From: an uncultured Eubacteriales bacterium
Lineage (GTDB): Bacteria > Bacillota > Clostridia > Oscillospirales > CAG-382
Reading direction: 5' to 3'
Assembly (NCBI GenBank): GCA_934479825.1
Contig: CAKSOW010000003.1
Span: 62,001 to 126,000, forward strand
Length of the DNA: 64,000 bases
In this document: piece after piece, positions 1-8,757 of the stretch
Position numbering within the stretch: the first letter of the stretch is position 1
Layout of the letters: every line of letters starts with the position of its first letter
Notes under the pieces: model-generated
Database searches by the model: none
What the model was told of the DNA's origin: nothing
Seen by the model: only the letters and a program-made list of their open reading frames with translations
Program-made: the position numbers and the translations under genes

Positions 1-67
1 TAATGAGTATCATTAAGATTCCCTTTAACACATCAAACATACCGATAAAGTCTTTTTTGATCTTCAC
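1..67 (-). CDS. Start of a probable membrane acyltransferase (partial)
   Basis: Only the first 22 codons are in the window; the gene continues beyond base 1. Reading leftward, a GTG at 65-67 overlaps the TGA of the preceding glycosyltransferase as GTGA, the coupling expected inside this operon. The peptide contains FDVLKGILMILI, which resembles the N-terminus of acyltransferase family 3 (OafA/YrhL) proteins, where a short polar segment leads into the first membrane helix. Such enzymes O-acetylate exopolysaccharides, which fits the context. The visible part is too short for a firm call. Confidence 0.4.
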   Translation of the reverse strand, partial: MKIKKDFIGMFDVLKGILMILI

Positions 68-1074
68 GTTTTTTCCACTCTTTCCGCTTTTTCACGCAAA
101 AGCGCACACAGCTTTTCATACTGTCCCTTTTTCAAAAGACGCACCGGTTTTATATCCTCCGGACGCGGCAAATAGAGATGCGCTTTCTTTAAAATGTCCC
201 GCAAACCGGAATCCATGTTTCTTTCAAGGCAGGCGGCGGAGGTTTCCGCATCCGGAAAAGCTTTCACCGCCTGAGCCGCATAGGCAAGGCACATGTACAG
301 CACCCAGACCGACACGTTTTTTTGGAGCTGCGGCATTTTTTCACAAACCACCCGATAAACCAGCCGGATATTCTCCACATCGTTTTCTTTAAAAGTCCGC
401 ATAGCGGAATTTTGCGTCAAGCGGTAAAAATAGCCGTATTCCTCCCGGAAACAGATACTTTCCGCCTTGCTTACCGCAAGCGCCGTCATGAGCATATCCT
501 CGCCCTTTACCGCGCCGCTTGGCTGTCCGATAAATTTCCGGATAAGTTCAGCACGGAACGCCTTTGTACACAGGCTGTACACCACGCTGCCGTAATTGAA
601 CGAGCGCTGCCATTTGTCGTAGATCAAAGCCTTCCGGATGCGTTCCAGCCGTTTGCCGGTATAAAGCCCCGGCTTGACCTTATCCCTGTTTTTGACCTGC
701 ACACCGTTTTCGTCAAACGCCTGATAGCCGAACGCGACAATATCGCAGGCTTCACAGTCTATTATTTTATGAAGATCCGACAGCAAACCGGGTCTTATAT
801 AGTCGTCGCTGTCCAAAAACACGACGTATGTCCCGGAGCTGTTTTCAAATGCGGCGCATCTTGCCTTTTCGACGCCGCCGTTTTGTAAATGAACGACCCG
901 AAAACGTCTGTCTTTGGCGGCGTATTCCTCGCAGATTTCTCCGCTGCCGTCCGTCGATCCGTCGTCCGCAAGAACGGCCTCGAAATCCGTAAAGTCCTGC
1001 AAGAGCAAGCTATCTAAACACGCGCGAAGATACGGGCTTACGTTATACACCGGAACCAGCACGCTGAAAAACAT
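64..1074 (-). CDS. Family 2 glycosyltransferase
   Basis: A 336-residue GT-A fold sugar transferase that probably adds one residue to the lipid-linked exopolysaccharide repeat unit on the cytoplasmic face. The N-terminus has the GT2 hallmarks: VLVPVYN at the start, a DDGSTDGSG nucleotide-binding loop near residue 40 and the DSDD metal-binding motif near residue 92. The C-terminal half is family-variable and has no obvious membrane helix. A longer reading from 1092 is possible, but the ATG at 1074 is preceded by AAAGGGG at good spacing, so it is preferred. It lies 27 bases after the flippase gene and overlaps the next gene by 4 bases. The donor sugar cannot be read from the sequence. Confidence 0.85.
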   Translation of the reverse strand: MFFSVLVPVYNVSPYLRACLDSLLLQDFTDFEAVLADDGSTDGSGEICEEYAAKDRRFRVVHLQNGGVEKARCAAFENSSGTYVVFLDSDDYIRPGLLSDLHKIIDCEACDIVAFGYQAFDENGVQVKNRDKVKPGLYTGKRLERIRKALIYDKWQRSFNYGSVVYSLCTKAFRAELIRKFIGQPSGAVKGEDMLMTALAVSKAESICFREEYGYFYRLTQNSAMRTFKENDVENIRLVYRVVCEKMPQLQKNVSVWVLYMCLAYAAQAVKAFPDAETSAACLERNMDSGLRDILKKAHLYLPRPEDIKPVRLLKKGQYEKLCALLREKAERVEKT

Positions 1075-1101
1075 AGGTTTCCCCTTTCGCATTCTTAAAA
1101 A

Positions 1102-2634
1102 TCATTTAGCAAAACATCTGACAAATTTTCCGAGCATGGAAAAAGCCACCGATTTTAAATACGCAAATTCGCGCGTCCTGAACGACAGCAGCAAAAACAA
1201 CACGTTCGGCACCGTCGCGCAGATAAGCATTTTCACGATAAAGCCGCCCCACCCCTGTGCAGTAAGACCGCACAAGAACGCTGTCACGCACCATGCGCCG
1301 ACCGTCGCAAGCGTATAGACGCCATAGCGTGCAAAGAAATCGAATACATTTTTCTTAAACCCATGCCGATATACCACAAGCGGTTCGATCCAGAGCGGCA
1401 CAAAAACCGTACTTAGTATCGTTCCGAGAATAATTCCGGCAATGCCGATCTTTTTGGCAAGAACGATGGAGAGAACAAGATTCAAGATCGCTTCGGGAAT
1501 CGGCTTGTTTTTGTCATATTTGAAAAGTCCCATAGCTTCTTTGGAGGAGGCGACCGGAATACGCATACAATACATGTAGAAATACACGACGATCAACAGC
1601 ACAACGCCCTTGTCAAACAAGTATTTCTCCCCTAACCACAGCGTGATAAACGGGTTGTACAGTTCCGCAAGACAAATACTGCAAAAGCCGAACAGCCACG
1701 AGGAAAAGAAAAAGATGTTTTTGAAGGCTTCAAACTTTTTTTCATCGCTCTCCATGGCGTTTAACTGCCCCATGCCGCTGGTAATTCCGCCGAACATGGT
1801 TTCGATGACCAAGATAACGGCTTTCCGGATGAGCATATAGTTGGAATACAATCCCACGGTTGCGACACTTATCAGTTTCGCCGTCAGAATACTGTCCGTG
1901 CTGAAAATAACCACGCCGCCGAATTTATGAAACACCATCGCGCCCACATTGGTGCGAATGGTATCTTTATCGCTTTTTTCAAGCGGCAGAACGTTTTTTT
2001 CTTTTAAATACGGATACCGCTTATCGGTCTGATAGGAGATGAGAAAATTCTGCACGACCGTGCCGACTATCATGATAAGCAAATACAGGATATAATTCTG
2101 CACCGTAAGCAATGTCACTATCTGAACGACCGCGCACACCGTTTTGACAAGCGTATTGATGATCAGCTCAACGTACTTTTTCTGATCGGCAAAGAGCAAC
2201 GACGCCTTATAGGCAAAAAAGTAAGACACCGCCGTGTTGAACACATTGAGTAAATAAATCAGGCGGATATGCGCGATATCCGGCATTTCCTTTACAAACA
2301 GGTCCAGCCGCGGCACAAGCGCCGCTCCGGCTACAAGCACAAAAAGCCCGACCGCCGTGTAAATGTTGCGGTACAGCCGCATGAGGGATTTTATCTTTTC
2401 GGTGTTTCCCTCAGCCACCGGTTTGTAAAGGCTGAATATGATGGAGGTTCCAAACCCGAGTTCCGCGAGCGAAAGCATGGAAAGAATATCGGCAAACAGG
2501 CCGTTAAGGCCTAAATACTCTTCGCCGAGCGTGCCGACAAACACCTTGCGGAGCACAAAATTAACCGCCACCGACGCGATCTGGCACAGAATCGCAAATT
2601 TCATGTTTTTGGCGACCTTGTCTACTCTTGACAC
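1102..2634 (-). CDS. Polysaccharide flippase (Wzx/MATE-like)
   Basis: A 510-residue polytopic membrane protein with about 12-14 hydrophobic segments, of the polysaccharide-transporter (PST/MVF) type. It probably flips undecaprenyl-linked repeat units across the membrane for polymerisation by the Wzy-like protein at 5537-6832. The early segment KFAILCQIASVAVNFVLRK and the motif LGEEYLGLNGLF are typical of Wzx-like proteins of Firmicutes. The chosen start is GTG at 2634, preceded by GGAGGG six bases upstream; the longer ATG reading from 2691 would run deep into the preceding gene. The coding region overlaps the acetyltransferase gene by 13 bases, indicating translational coupling. Confidence 0.85.
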   Translation of the reverse strand: MSRVDKVAKNMKFAILCQIASVAVNFVLRKVFVGTLGEEYLGLNGLFADILSMLSLAELGFGTSIIFSLYKPVAEGNTEKIKSLMRLYRNIYTAVGLFVLVAGAALVPRLDLFVKEMPDIAHIRLIYLLNVFNTAVSYFFAYKASLLFADQKKYVELIINTLVKTVCAVVQIVTLLTVQNYILYLLIMIVGTVVQNFLISYQTDKRYPYLKEKNVLPLEKSDKDTIRTNVGAMVFHKFGGVVIFSTDSILTAKLISVATVGLYSNYMLIRKAVILVIETMFGGITSGMGQLNAMESDEKKFEAFKNIFFFSSWLFGFCSICLAELYNPFITLWLGEKYLFDKGVVLLIVVYFYMYCMRIPVASSKEAMGLFKYDKNKPIPEAILNLVLSIVLAKKIGIAGIILGTILSTVFVPLWIEPLVVYRHGFKKNVFDFFARYGVYTLATVGAWCVTAFLCGLTAQGWGGFIVKMLICATVPNVLFLLLSFRTREFAYLKSVAFSMLGKFVRCFAK

Positions 2635-3416
2635 GTTTTGCCCTCCGTCCGTCCGGCTTGCTCTTTCTTTTCCGCCATGCGGCTCATGCAAGCCTCCCAG
2701 AATGCGTCATAGCTTTCAAATTCCGGCTCGGACGAAAGAAACGCATTCATAGCCTTCTCGCTGTCGCCGCTGTGGTTCATCTGCACTAAGAAAACTTCGT
2801 TCAACGCCTCTTTCCGGCGCGGACAAAAGAGATAAAAATATTCATGGAACAGTTCTTCCGGCGGTTTCCTGCCGAACGCCTCATAGTATTTTTCGGCAAG
2901 GACAAACGCCTCGCTTTTTCTCCGTTCCTCACGGAACTCAAAAAACAGATCCAACGGCGCGACAAGTTTGGCAGGATTACCTGCGTATACGCCCGATTTT
3001 TTTATGCTGGTCGATACCACGCTTCCTGCGCCGATAATCACGTTGTCGCAGATAGAAACGCCGCAGAGAATCAAACTGTTCATGCCGACAAACACATTGT
3101 TTCCGATCGAGACCGGCGCGGTATGTCCGATCACTCGGCCGGTAGAAGCGTTGTCCACATGCCAGCTTGCGTCATGCGTAAGCACCTTGACTCCGGCCGC
3201 AAGGCCGACATTTTTTCCGATACTCAGCATAAACGGCACGGTATCGTCCAAAAACACGCTTTCCGGCGTGGGCATATATAAACTTTTATCGATTTTTGCG
3301 CCGCGTGCGCATAACTCCTTTATGTAGCTTTGCGTGTCATACCGTTTGCCGAACATCAGATACTTGCGGAAATGGTTCAGTTTTTCGGCAAAGCCTTTCA
3401 ATCGGAAAAGCGACAT
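2622..3416 (-). CDS. Hexapeptide-repeat acetyltransferase
   Basis: A 264-residue left-handed beta-helix acyltransferase. Residues about 45-155 carry imperfect hexapeptide repeats (SIGKNVGLAAGVKV, SIGNNVFVGMNSLI, SICDNVIIGAGSVV) ending in the canonical YAGNPAKLV loop, as in serine O-acetyltransferase/WbbJ-type enzymes that use acetyl-CoA. A charged C-terminal extension of about 100 residues is unusual and not recognised. Probable role: O- or N-acetylation of a sugar in the exopolysaccharide unit. The start has AGGGG eight bases upstream. It sits between a GT2 gene (16-base gap) and the flippase gene (overlap). Confidence 0.85.
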   Translation of the reverse strand: MSLFRLKGFAEKLNHFRKYLMFGKRYDTQSYIKELCARGAKIDKSLYMPTPESVFLDDTVPFMLSIGKNVGLAAGVKVLTHDASWHVDNASTGRVIGHTAPVSIGNNVFVGMNSLILCGVSICDNVIIGAGSVVSTSIKKSGVYAGNPAKLVAPLDLFFEFREERRKSEAFVLAEKYYEAFGRKPPEELFHEYFYLFCPRRKEALNEVFLVQMNHSGDSEKAMNAFLSSEPEFESYDAFWEACMSRMAEKKEQAGRTEGKTCQE

Positions 3417-3432
3417 GCTTATATCCCCTTTT

Positions 3433-4443
3433 TTATTTTTTCAAAAAATGACACAATTTTAAAAAGTAAAACAGCGTTCGGATATGCCCGTTTTTCATAA
3501 ACTGATAGACTAGGCGCATTTTCGGTGTGATATTCTCAAAACGAGCCGCCGTCACATGGTTTTGCAATATCTGCCGTTTCATGTTCTTTTCGACGGTTTT
3601 CCGCGCGTCCGGCAACTCCGACGCCGTTGCCGCGTTGATGATTCCAAAGCATAAAAACGCCGTATACCGGTCGGTCTGCGCGGAAAAGTCCGCCTCTGGC
3701 GGAAACTGCATTTTTTCCAAAGCTTTCACACCCAAGGCCAATTGTTCAAACTGCACCGGGCGGAAAAGTCTGGAATCCGATCCCTGCCGCTCGCGGCACT
3801 CATAAGCGCTTTTTCCGGAAACATATACGCTCTCGCACGCCGCATACACCTGCATAAGACAGGTCACGTCCTCGCCGAGCGAAATGCCGTCATCCACCGA
3901 AAGCTGCGGTTCATATAAGAGCGAACGCCGGATAACCTTAGCGCACAGATAGTAGAACGAATGGCGCATATCACGCGTCATGAGCATTTGCGGCCAGATA
4001 AGCTCGCAGACCTCTTTTCGGGCATAAAAGCCGTCTTGCAGCGGTTCATGAACAGTCCGTTTTCGGGTGGGATCCGCGTCCGTGAAAAAATCCACAGCGG
4101 AGGTGATTACATCCGGATGAAAGCTTTCGATGATCCCTTGGGCATTTTCAAGCATATCCGGCACAAGCCGGTCATCGCCGTCAAGACACACGACATATTC
4201 GCCCGAAGCTTGGCGGATTCCGGCTTTTCTGGCACTGACCAAACCGCCGTTTTCCTTGTGTATCACGGAAAACCGGCTGTACTTTGCCGCGTATTCGTCG
4301 CAGATAGCAGCCGAACCGTCCGGCGACCCATCGTCCACCAAAATCGTTTCAAAATCCTGACAACTCTGCGCGGCAACGCTGTCCAGGCATTCTCTTAAAT
4401 ACGGTTCTACGTTATAGATCGGTATGATGACCGAAAACAGCAT
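3433..4443 (-). CDS. Family 2 glycosyltransferase
   Basis: A 336-residue GT2 enzyme: VIIPIYN at the N-terminus, VDDGSPDGSA near residue 37 and a DGDD variant of the metal-binding DxD motif near residue 93. It is paralogous to the transferases at 64-1074 and 4479-5540, and with them supplies consecutive sugar additions. The C-terminus is basic, consistent with peripheral membrane association. The ATG follows GGAG eight bases upstream. Donor and acceptor are unknown. Confidence 0.85.
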   Translation of the reverse strand: MLFSVIIPIYNVEPYLRECLDSVAAQSCQDFETILVDDGSPDGSAAICDEYAAKYSRFSVIHKENGGLVSARKAGIRQASGEYVVCLDGDDRLVPDMLENAQGIIESFHPDVITSAVDFFTDADPTRKRTVHEPLQDGFYARKEVCELIWPQMLMTRDMRHSFYYLCAKVIRRSLLYEPQLSVDDGISLGEDVTCLMQVYAACESVYVSGKSAYECRERQGSDSRLFRPVQFEQLALGVKALEKMQFPPEADFSAQTDRYTAFLCFGIINAATASELPDARKTVEKNMKRQILQNHVTAARFENITPKMRLVYQFMKNGHIRTLFYFLKLCHFLKK

Positions 4444-4478
4444 GTTTTCCGCTCCTTTTTATGGATTAGCACCGCAAG

Positions 4479-5540
4479 TCACTGTGCCTTTTCGCGCATT
4501 CTCACCAAAAGGTGCAGCAGCAGCGCGGCTTTATATTTCATACAAACAGCAAAAACGGCCTGTTTGGGAGGAAGTTTTCGGATATCGAATGCCCGTAAGG
4601 CCGCCGCAAGCGCCGGATCATGCAAAATCTTCCGGACATTCCGGTTGACTTCGGCCCGGCACTCAGGATGCGTTTTCAAGCGCATGAATTCCTGCGAAAG
4701 GGCAACTCTTGCATAAGCCTGTAACTGTCTTGCACAGTATGGCGCGAATTCTTTTGGGGGAATCTTCCGTTCCAGACGGCGCGCCGCCTCTTTCATCTGC
4801 TGTTTGGCTCTCTCAAAGCGGCCGCTTTGATAGGCCTTGGAAAAAGAGGACGCATTGCGGTAATAGTTATACAACGCTCCCGGAACGCCGACAGCGCGGT
4901 CAATGCAGAACACAAAATCAATCAAAAACAGCATGTCCTCCGAAGCGACCACGCGTTCCGAAACAAACCGGATCCCGTTTTCTTCAATCACCGTCCGACG
5001 GTAGATGTTTTTCCAAACCGAATAGCTGTAACGCGTGTCCTCTTTTTCTTCGGGCAACGCCCCCACCATACCGAGCGCCAGACGTTTCAAGGCCTCCGGC
5101 GTCTCAAACACTTCCCGTGTCTCAAAACCGAATTTTTCGACATCCTCGCCCTCAAACACAATGCCGCCGACATGGTTGACGCCGGTCATCGCCATATCGG
5201 CGTCCGATCTTACCGCCTCGGTATACAGCGTTTCAAGCATATTCGGCGCAACAGTGTCGTCCGCGTCCACAAAGGAGATATATTCGCCTTTCGCAAGCGA
5301 AAGGCCGGCGTTTCGGGAAAGTCCGGCTCCCTCATTTTGCTTGTGGAGCACGCGGATGCGTTTATCCTCTCCGGCAAGCGCGTCGCAGAGCGAGCCTGAC
5401 GAATCGGTCGAACCGTCGTCGATCAAGAGGATCTCAATATCGGTAAGCGTCTGATGCCGCACCGAATCGACGCACTTCCTCAAAAAGTCCGCCGCGTTGT
5501 ACACCGGGATGATAACGCTGACCTTAATTTTTGCATTCAT
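4479..5540 (-). CDS. Family 2 glycosyltransferase
   Basis: A 353-residue GT2 enzyme with VIIPVYN near residue 10, IDDGSTDSSG near residue 42 and the DADD metal-binding motif near residue 95. It starts with an ATGA overlap of the polymerase-like gene upstream, so the two are translationally coupled. It belongs to the exopolysaccharide assembly set; the sugar specificity is not readable. Confidence 0.85.
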   Translation of the reverse strand: MNAKIKVSVIIPVYNAADFLRKCVDSVRHQTLTDIEILLIDDGSTDSSGSLCDALAGEDKRIRVLHKQNEGAGLSRNAGLSLAKGEYISFVDADDTVAPNMLETLYTEAVRSDADMAMTGVNHVGGIVFEGEDVEKFGFETREVFETPEALKRLALGMVGALPEEKEDTRYSYSVWKNIYRRTVIEENGIRFVSERVVASEDMLFLIDFVFCIDRAVGVPGALYNYYRNASSFSKAYQSGRFERAKQQMKEAARRLERKIPPKEFAPYCARQLQAYARVALSQEFMRLKTHPECRAEVNRNVRKILHDPALAAALRAFDIRKLPPKQAVFAVCMKYKAALLLHLLVRMREKAQ

Positions 5541-6832
5541 GCGGACTCCTCCTCATAATTTTTTCCGAACAGACGAATCTGTTCTTCTTTCGACCGTCTG
5601 TCAAAGCCGTGTCCGATGATGAGCACGGCAAGCGTCGTATTGAATAAGTGGTAATTCATGGTATTATCGGTGCTGGAAACGATCAGGACGTACAGGATGA
5701 TGGCAGAAGCGGCAATCGCGCCGTCGGTAAAGCCGTCGCGTCCGAAAAATTTTGTCCGGACAACCGTAAAGGCTGTCAGCCACAGAATAAAGCCCCAAAA
5801 GCCGAGGTTGATGAAGAAATCCAAAAAGTCGTTGTGAATGGCCTGAACACCGGCAACATTCAATCCGGAATTGAGCTTGAACGTCAGAAAGCCCATGCCG
5901 TTTCCGACAAATTTCGGTGAAAACTCGTAAAACGAATCAACCGATTCATATATCATAGCACGTCCGCTGGTGTCGATACCGGCCTCCTCCATTCTTTGGA
6001 AAACGCCCGATTTGACAATGCCGATATAGGAAAGAAGCACCGCCACAGAAAGCGCCATGACAATCGAAATCAGCCTTGATGCCAGCTTTTCTTTACCGCG
6101 GCTCTTTAAAAAACGGCAAAGATAGCCAAACATAAGCGCCGCGCCCACGGCAAGAACCGCGATCCGCTTGAACGCCGCGACAAAGCAAAAGCCGGCAAGG
6201 CCGAAGCCGATCAGATACCCAAGCCCTTTTCGCGGAAACAACAGCATATACAATAAGTATGCCCCTAAGCAAAAGGCAAGCTCATGAATCTCCGCCTGTT
6301 TGACGACATCTCCCGTCTCTCCGGCAAATGTAAGAACCAGCGTGATAAATTCCGAGACAAAGCTGCCGAGTCCGTTTCTCACGATAACCATGGCAATCAT
6401 GAGCAGATTGGAGGTCAGGATCGCGCCGAGATTGAGCCAGATCGCCTTTTCGCCGAACAGGTACAAAAGCATGGCGGCGGCAAGAGCGGCATGAAACGAG
6501 TTCATGAAGATGAAATAGTAGGAAAGTCCGCGCGTGATGACATGGGCGTCGCTCCGCTCGATGATCCACACAAGCATGGATGCCCCGAGCGTTACCAATA
6601 ACGGCAACCCCATCACGCACGCCGACTTGAAGCCAACGACTGCACGCGGAAAATCCGGTTTGATCATGAAACAGACAAGTCCCGAAGCAATGATGATAAG
6701 ACCGAACAAATGCCGGAACGTGATACTGAGTTTGAACGTCAGCGTCTGATCCAGAAAATAGTACATCATGACCGCAAGTGCGAAAAAATAGACCGTTATG
6801 ATCTTTTCGGCAAGCTTGTTTCCGATATTCAC
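5537..6832 (-). CDS. O-antigen ligase/polymerase-like membrane protein (Wzy-like)
   Basis: A 431-residue integral membrane protein with about 10-12 hydrophobic segments and a larger polar loop between late helices, the layout of the Wzy_C/O-antigen ligase family. In Wzx/Wzy systems this protein polymerises flipped repeat units at the outer face of the membrane. The late region reads AGVQAIHNDFLDFFINLGFW; the HND[F/Y]L signature is typical of this family. Both ends overlap neighbours by 4 bases (ATGA): the co-polymerase-like gene upstream and a GT2 downstream. That places polymerase and chain-length regulator in one coupled unit. Confidence 0.8.
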   Translation of the reverse strand: MNIGNKLAEKIITVYFFALAVMMYYFLDQTLTFKLSITFRHLFGLIIIASGLVCFMIKPDFPRAVVGFKSACVMGLPLLVTLGASMLVWIIERSDAHVITRGLSYYFIFMNSFHAALAAAMLLYLFGEKAIWLNLGAILTSNLLMIAMVIVRNGLGSFVSEFITLVLTFAGETGDVVKQAEIHELAFCLGAYLLYMLLFPRKGLGYLIGFGLAGFCFVAAFKRIAVLAVGAALMFGYLCRFLKSRGKEKLASRLISIVMALSVAVLLSYIGIVKSGVFQRMEEAGIDTSGRAMIYESVDSFYEFSPKFVGNGMGFLTFKLNSGLNVAGVQAIHNDFLDFFINLGFWGFILWLTAFTVVRTKFFGRDGFTDGAIAASAIILYVLIVSSTDNTMNYHLFNTTLAVLIIGHGFDRRSKEEQIRLFGKNYEEESA

Positions 6833-8736
6833 ACGTTCGCCGCCTTTTCGGTGGGCTCCTCAGAGGGAGCAGCCTTTATGGTTGCCTTTGCCACGCGGAT
6901 CTCTTTTTTCGACATGGCTTTGGTCAAGAGCGCCCGGATCTTACGGATTCCGTTGACGGAAGTTTCTGCAAGTCCCATGGTATATTCAATATCCGCTTCG
7001 GTATATTTTTCACGCTGTTCAAGGAGCAATGTAATGCGTTTCAGGATGTGCTCGACCGTAATGTAGTCGGTGCGGTTTACAAAAATGACAAATTGTGCAT
7101 TTCCGTTATAGACATAGAACGCGTCCAGCGTACCGAAAGCTTCTTTGATGATATCGGCAACAAAGCGGATCAAACCGTCTCCGCCATCGCGTCCGTACAC
7201 ATCGTTTAACGAAGTCTGATTGAGAATATGGAAGTTGACACAGACAATGCCGTCGTCCAAGATCTTGCGGTCATTGCTCTTCAAATAGTTGTCAAAAGCC
7301 ACACGGTTGGCAAAACCGGTCAGGTGGTCGGTATAGAACATGTACTCGATGATGTCGTTGACTCTTCCGAGAAGCGTTGCACCGAACGAGCAGACAAGGA
7401 GGAAGAACACCGCCGCAATTGCCGTATACAGTTTCACATCGACGCTTTCGCCGACTGCTACGCTCGACAGGGTCGAAATGTATTTGGCGCCCAAATACTC
7501 ATTATACTCGGCATTGGTCTGCTCGGCAAGATCATGGTACTTATTGAGTTTGTCCACCAGTGTCTTGATATCCTCATAGACTGCCGTGCGCAAGTCCTCA
7601 TAACCCGCTTCGCTGAGTTCCGCACAGGTTTTACCGGAATAGGCGCATAAGCCGCCGCAGGTACCTTTGCATTCATTGAAGGTATTGATCAAATATTGGT
7701 AATAGGCAGACTGAATCACCGCGTATTCGCGCGTATCGGTATGGTCGCGCCAGCTGTATATGAGTTTATCGTAGGTTACGGTATGATCTGCGCCGTTCTG
7801 ACTGCCGTATTCCTTTTCATAGACCTGATCGAGAATATACTCATGATTGATATTGGTATTGCCCGACTCACGCATTTTTACAACATAATCGTCAATAATT
7901 TGCAGAACGTCGTTTATTTTGCCGTCTTCGGAAATATTGGAAATGCTGTTCTGACTGATACGCTCGGTATAGTCGGAGACTAAGACGGCTTTGTTTTTGG
8001 TGATCTGGTGGCCGAAGATGCGCGAATAGAGCTTGGCAACCTCGGTATCCTGCAAATAGTAAAATTCATTAGCAAGGTCGGCAAAGGAAAGACCGGTCGT
8101 GGTCGCACGGAAATAGAGATTGCCCGATGAACGCCGGTTGAGTGCCTGCAAGGTTTCACTTATATTGTCGTCAATCAGATCCATCATTTCGATATAATCA
8201 TACGATTCATCGTAGATATCGGAAAGCGAATTGACGGTAGAGCTGGAATTGAGATACTTTTCACCGAATTCCGAATAGTAAATATTGATGATCTCATCCA
8301 ACACGCGTCTGGCAAAACCCATGCCCTCACCTTTTTTCGCCACGAATGAAACGATATAGGTAGTCGGTTCTTCGGTATACTGCTCACCGTTATCTAAAAC
8401 CGCCTGCTTTCTGGCCGCTTCATCCTCATCGATCACTTCGGTGATATTGACGCGCGAAAGCAAGGAATCAATCGAATAAATGCCTTCGTCAAGCCCCAGA
8501 CTTGCCGTAACCTTGGTCATGATAGCCGACGATTTGATCTCATTGACATCAAGCGCCGTTCCGTCAGGCGCTTGACCGGATTTTGCCTCGTCATAATCGT
8601 AGTGAATAACGGTCGAAGCAACATAAGTCTGCGAAGAGGACAGCACAAAATAGACTGCCGCCGTTAACACAACGCAAAGTACGATAATAAACGGCAGGAA
8701 TTTTTTGATATAGCGTGAAAGCTGAAATTTCTTCAT
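6829..8736 (-). CDS. Wzz-like polysaccharide co-polymerase fused to a degenerate GGDEF domain
   Basis: A 635-residue two-helix membrane protein. TM1 is about residues 13-32, followed by an extracytoplasmic Wzz-like domain (about 33-435) and TM2 at about 437-457. A cytoplasmic GGDEF-family domain (about 464-605) follows directly. The GGDEF fold is recognisable by YTDHLTGFANRVAFD (family consensus D-LTG-NR--F) and by YGRDGGDGLIRFVADII, matching the GH--GD--L helix region. The signature loop reads GNAQF instead of GGDEF, and the RxxD inhibitory site is absent, so cyclase activity is unlikely; a sensory or binding role is inferred. A Cys-rich insert (about 356-372; C-x3-C-x3-C-x6-C) lies in the ectodomain. 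The gene follows the second Wzz-like gene by 21 bases, with AAAGGAG before the ATG. Confidence 0.85.
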   Translation of the reverse strand: MKKFQLSRYIKKFLPFIIVLCVVLTAAVYFVLSSSQTYVASTVIHYDYDEAKSGQAPDGTALDVNEIKSSAIMTKVTASLGLDEGIYSIDSLLSRVNITEVIDEDEAARKQAVLDNGEQYTEEPTTYIVSFVAKKGEGMGFARRVLDEIINIYYSEFGEKYLNSSSTVNSLSDIYDESYDYIEMMDLIDDNISETLQALNRRSSGNLYFRATTTGLSFADLANEFYYLQDTEVAKLYSRIFGHQITKNKAVLVSDYTERISQNSISNISEDGKINDVLQIIDDYVVKMRESGNTNINHEYILDQVYEKEYGSQNGADHTVTYDKLIYSWRDHTDTREYAVIQSAYYQYLINTFNECKGTCGGLCAYSGKTCAELSEAGYEDLRTAVYEDIKTLVDKLNKYHDLAEQTNAEYNEYLGAKYISTLSSVAVGESVDVKLYTAIAAVFFLLVCSFGATLLGRVNDIIEYMFYTDHLTGFANRVAFDNYLKSNDRKILDDGIVCVNFHILNQTSLNDVYGRDGGDGLIRFVADIIKEAFGTLDAFYVYNGNAQFVIFVNRTDYITVEHILKRITLLLEQREKYTEADIEYTMGLAETSVNGIRKIRALLTKAMSKKEIRVAKATIKAAPSEEPTEKAANV

Positions 8737-8757
8737 ATGTTTATCTCCTTTGCCGCC

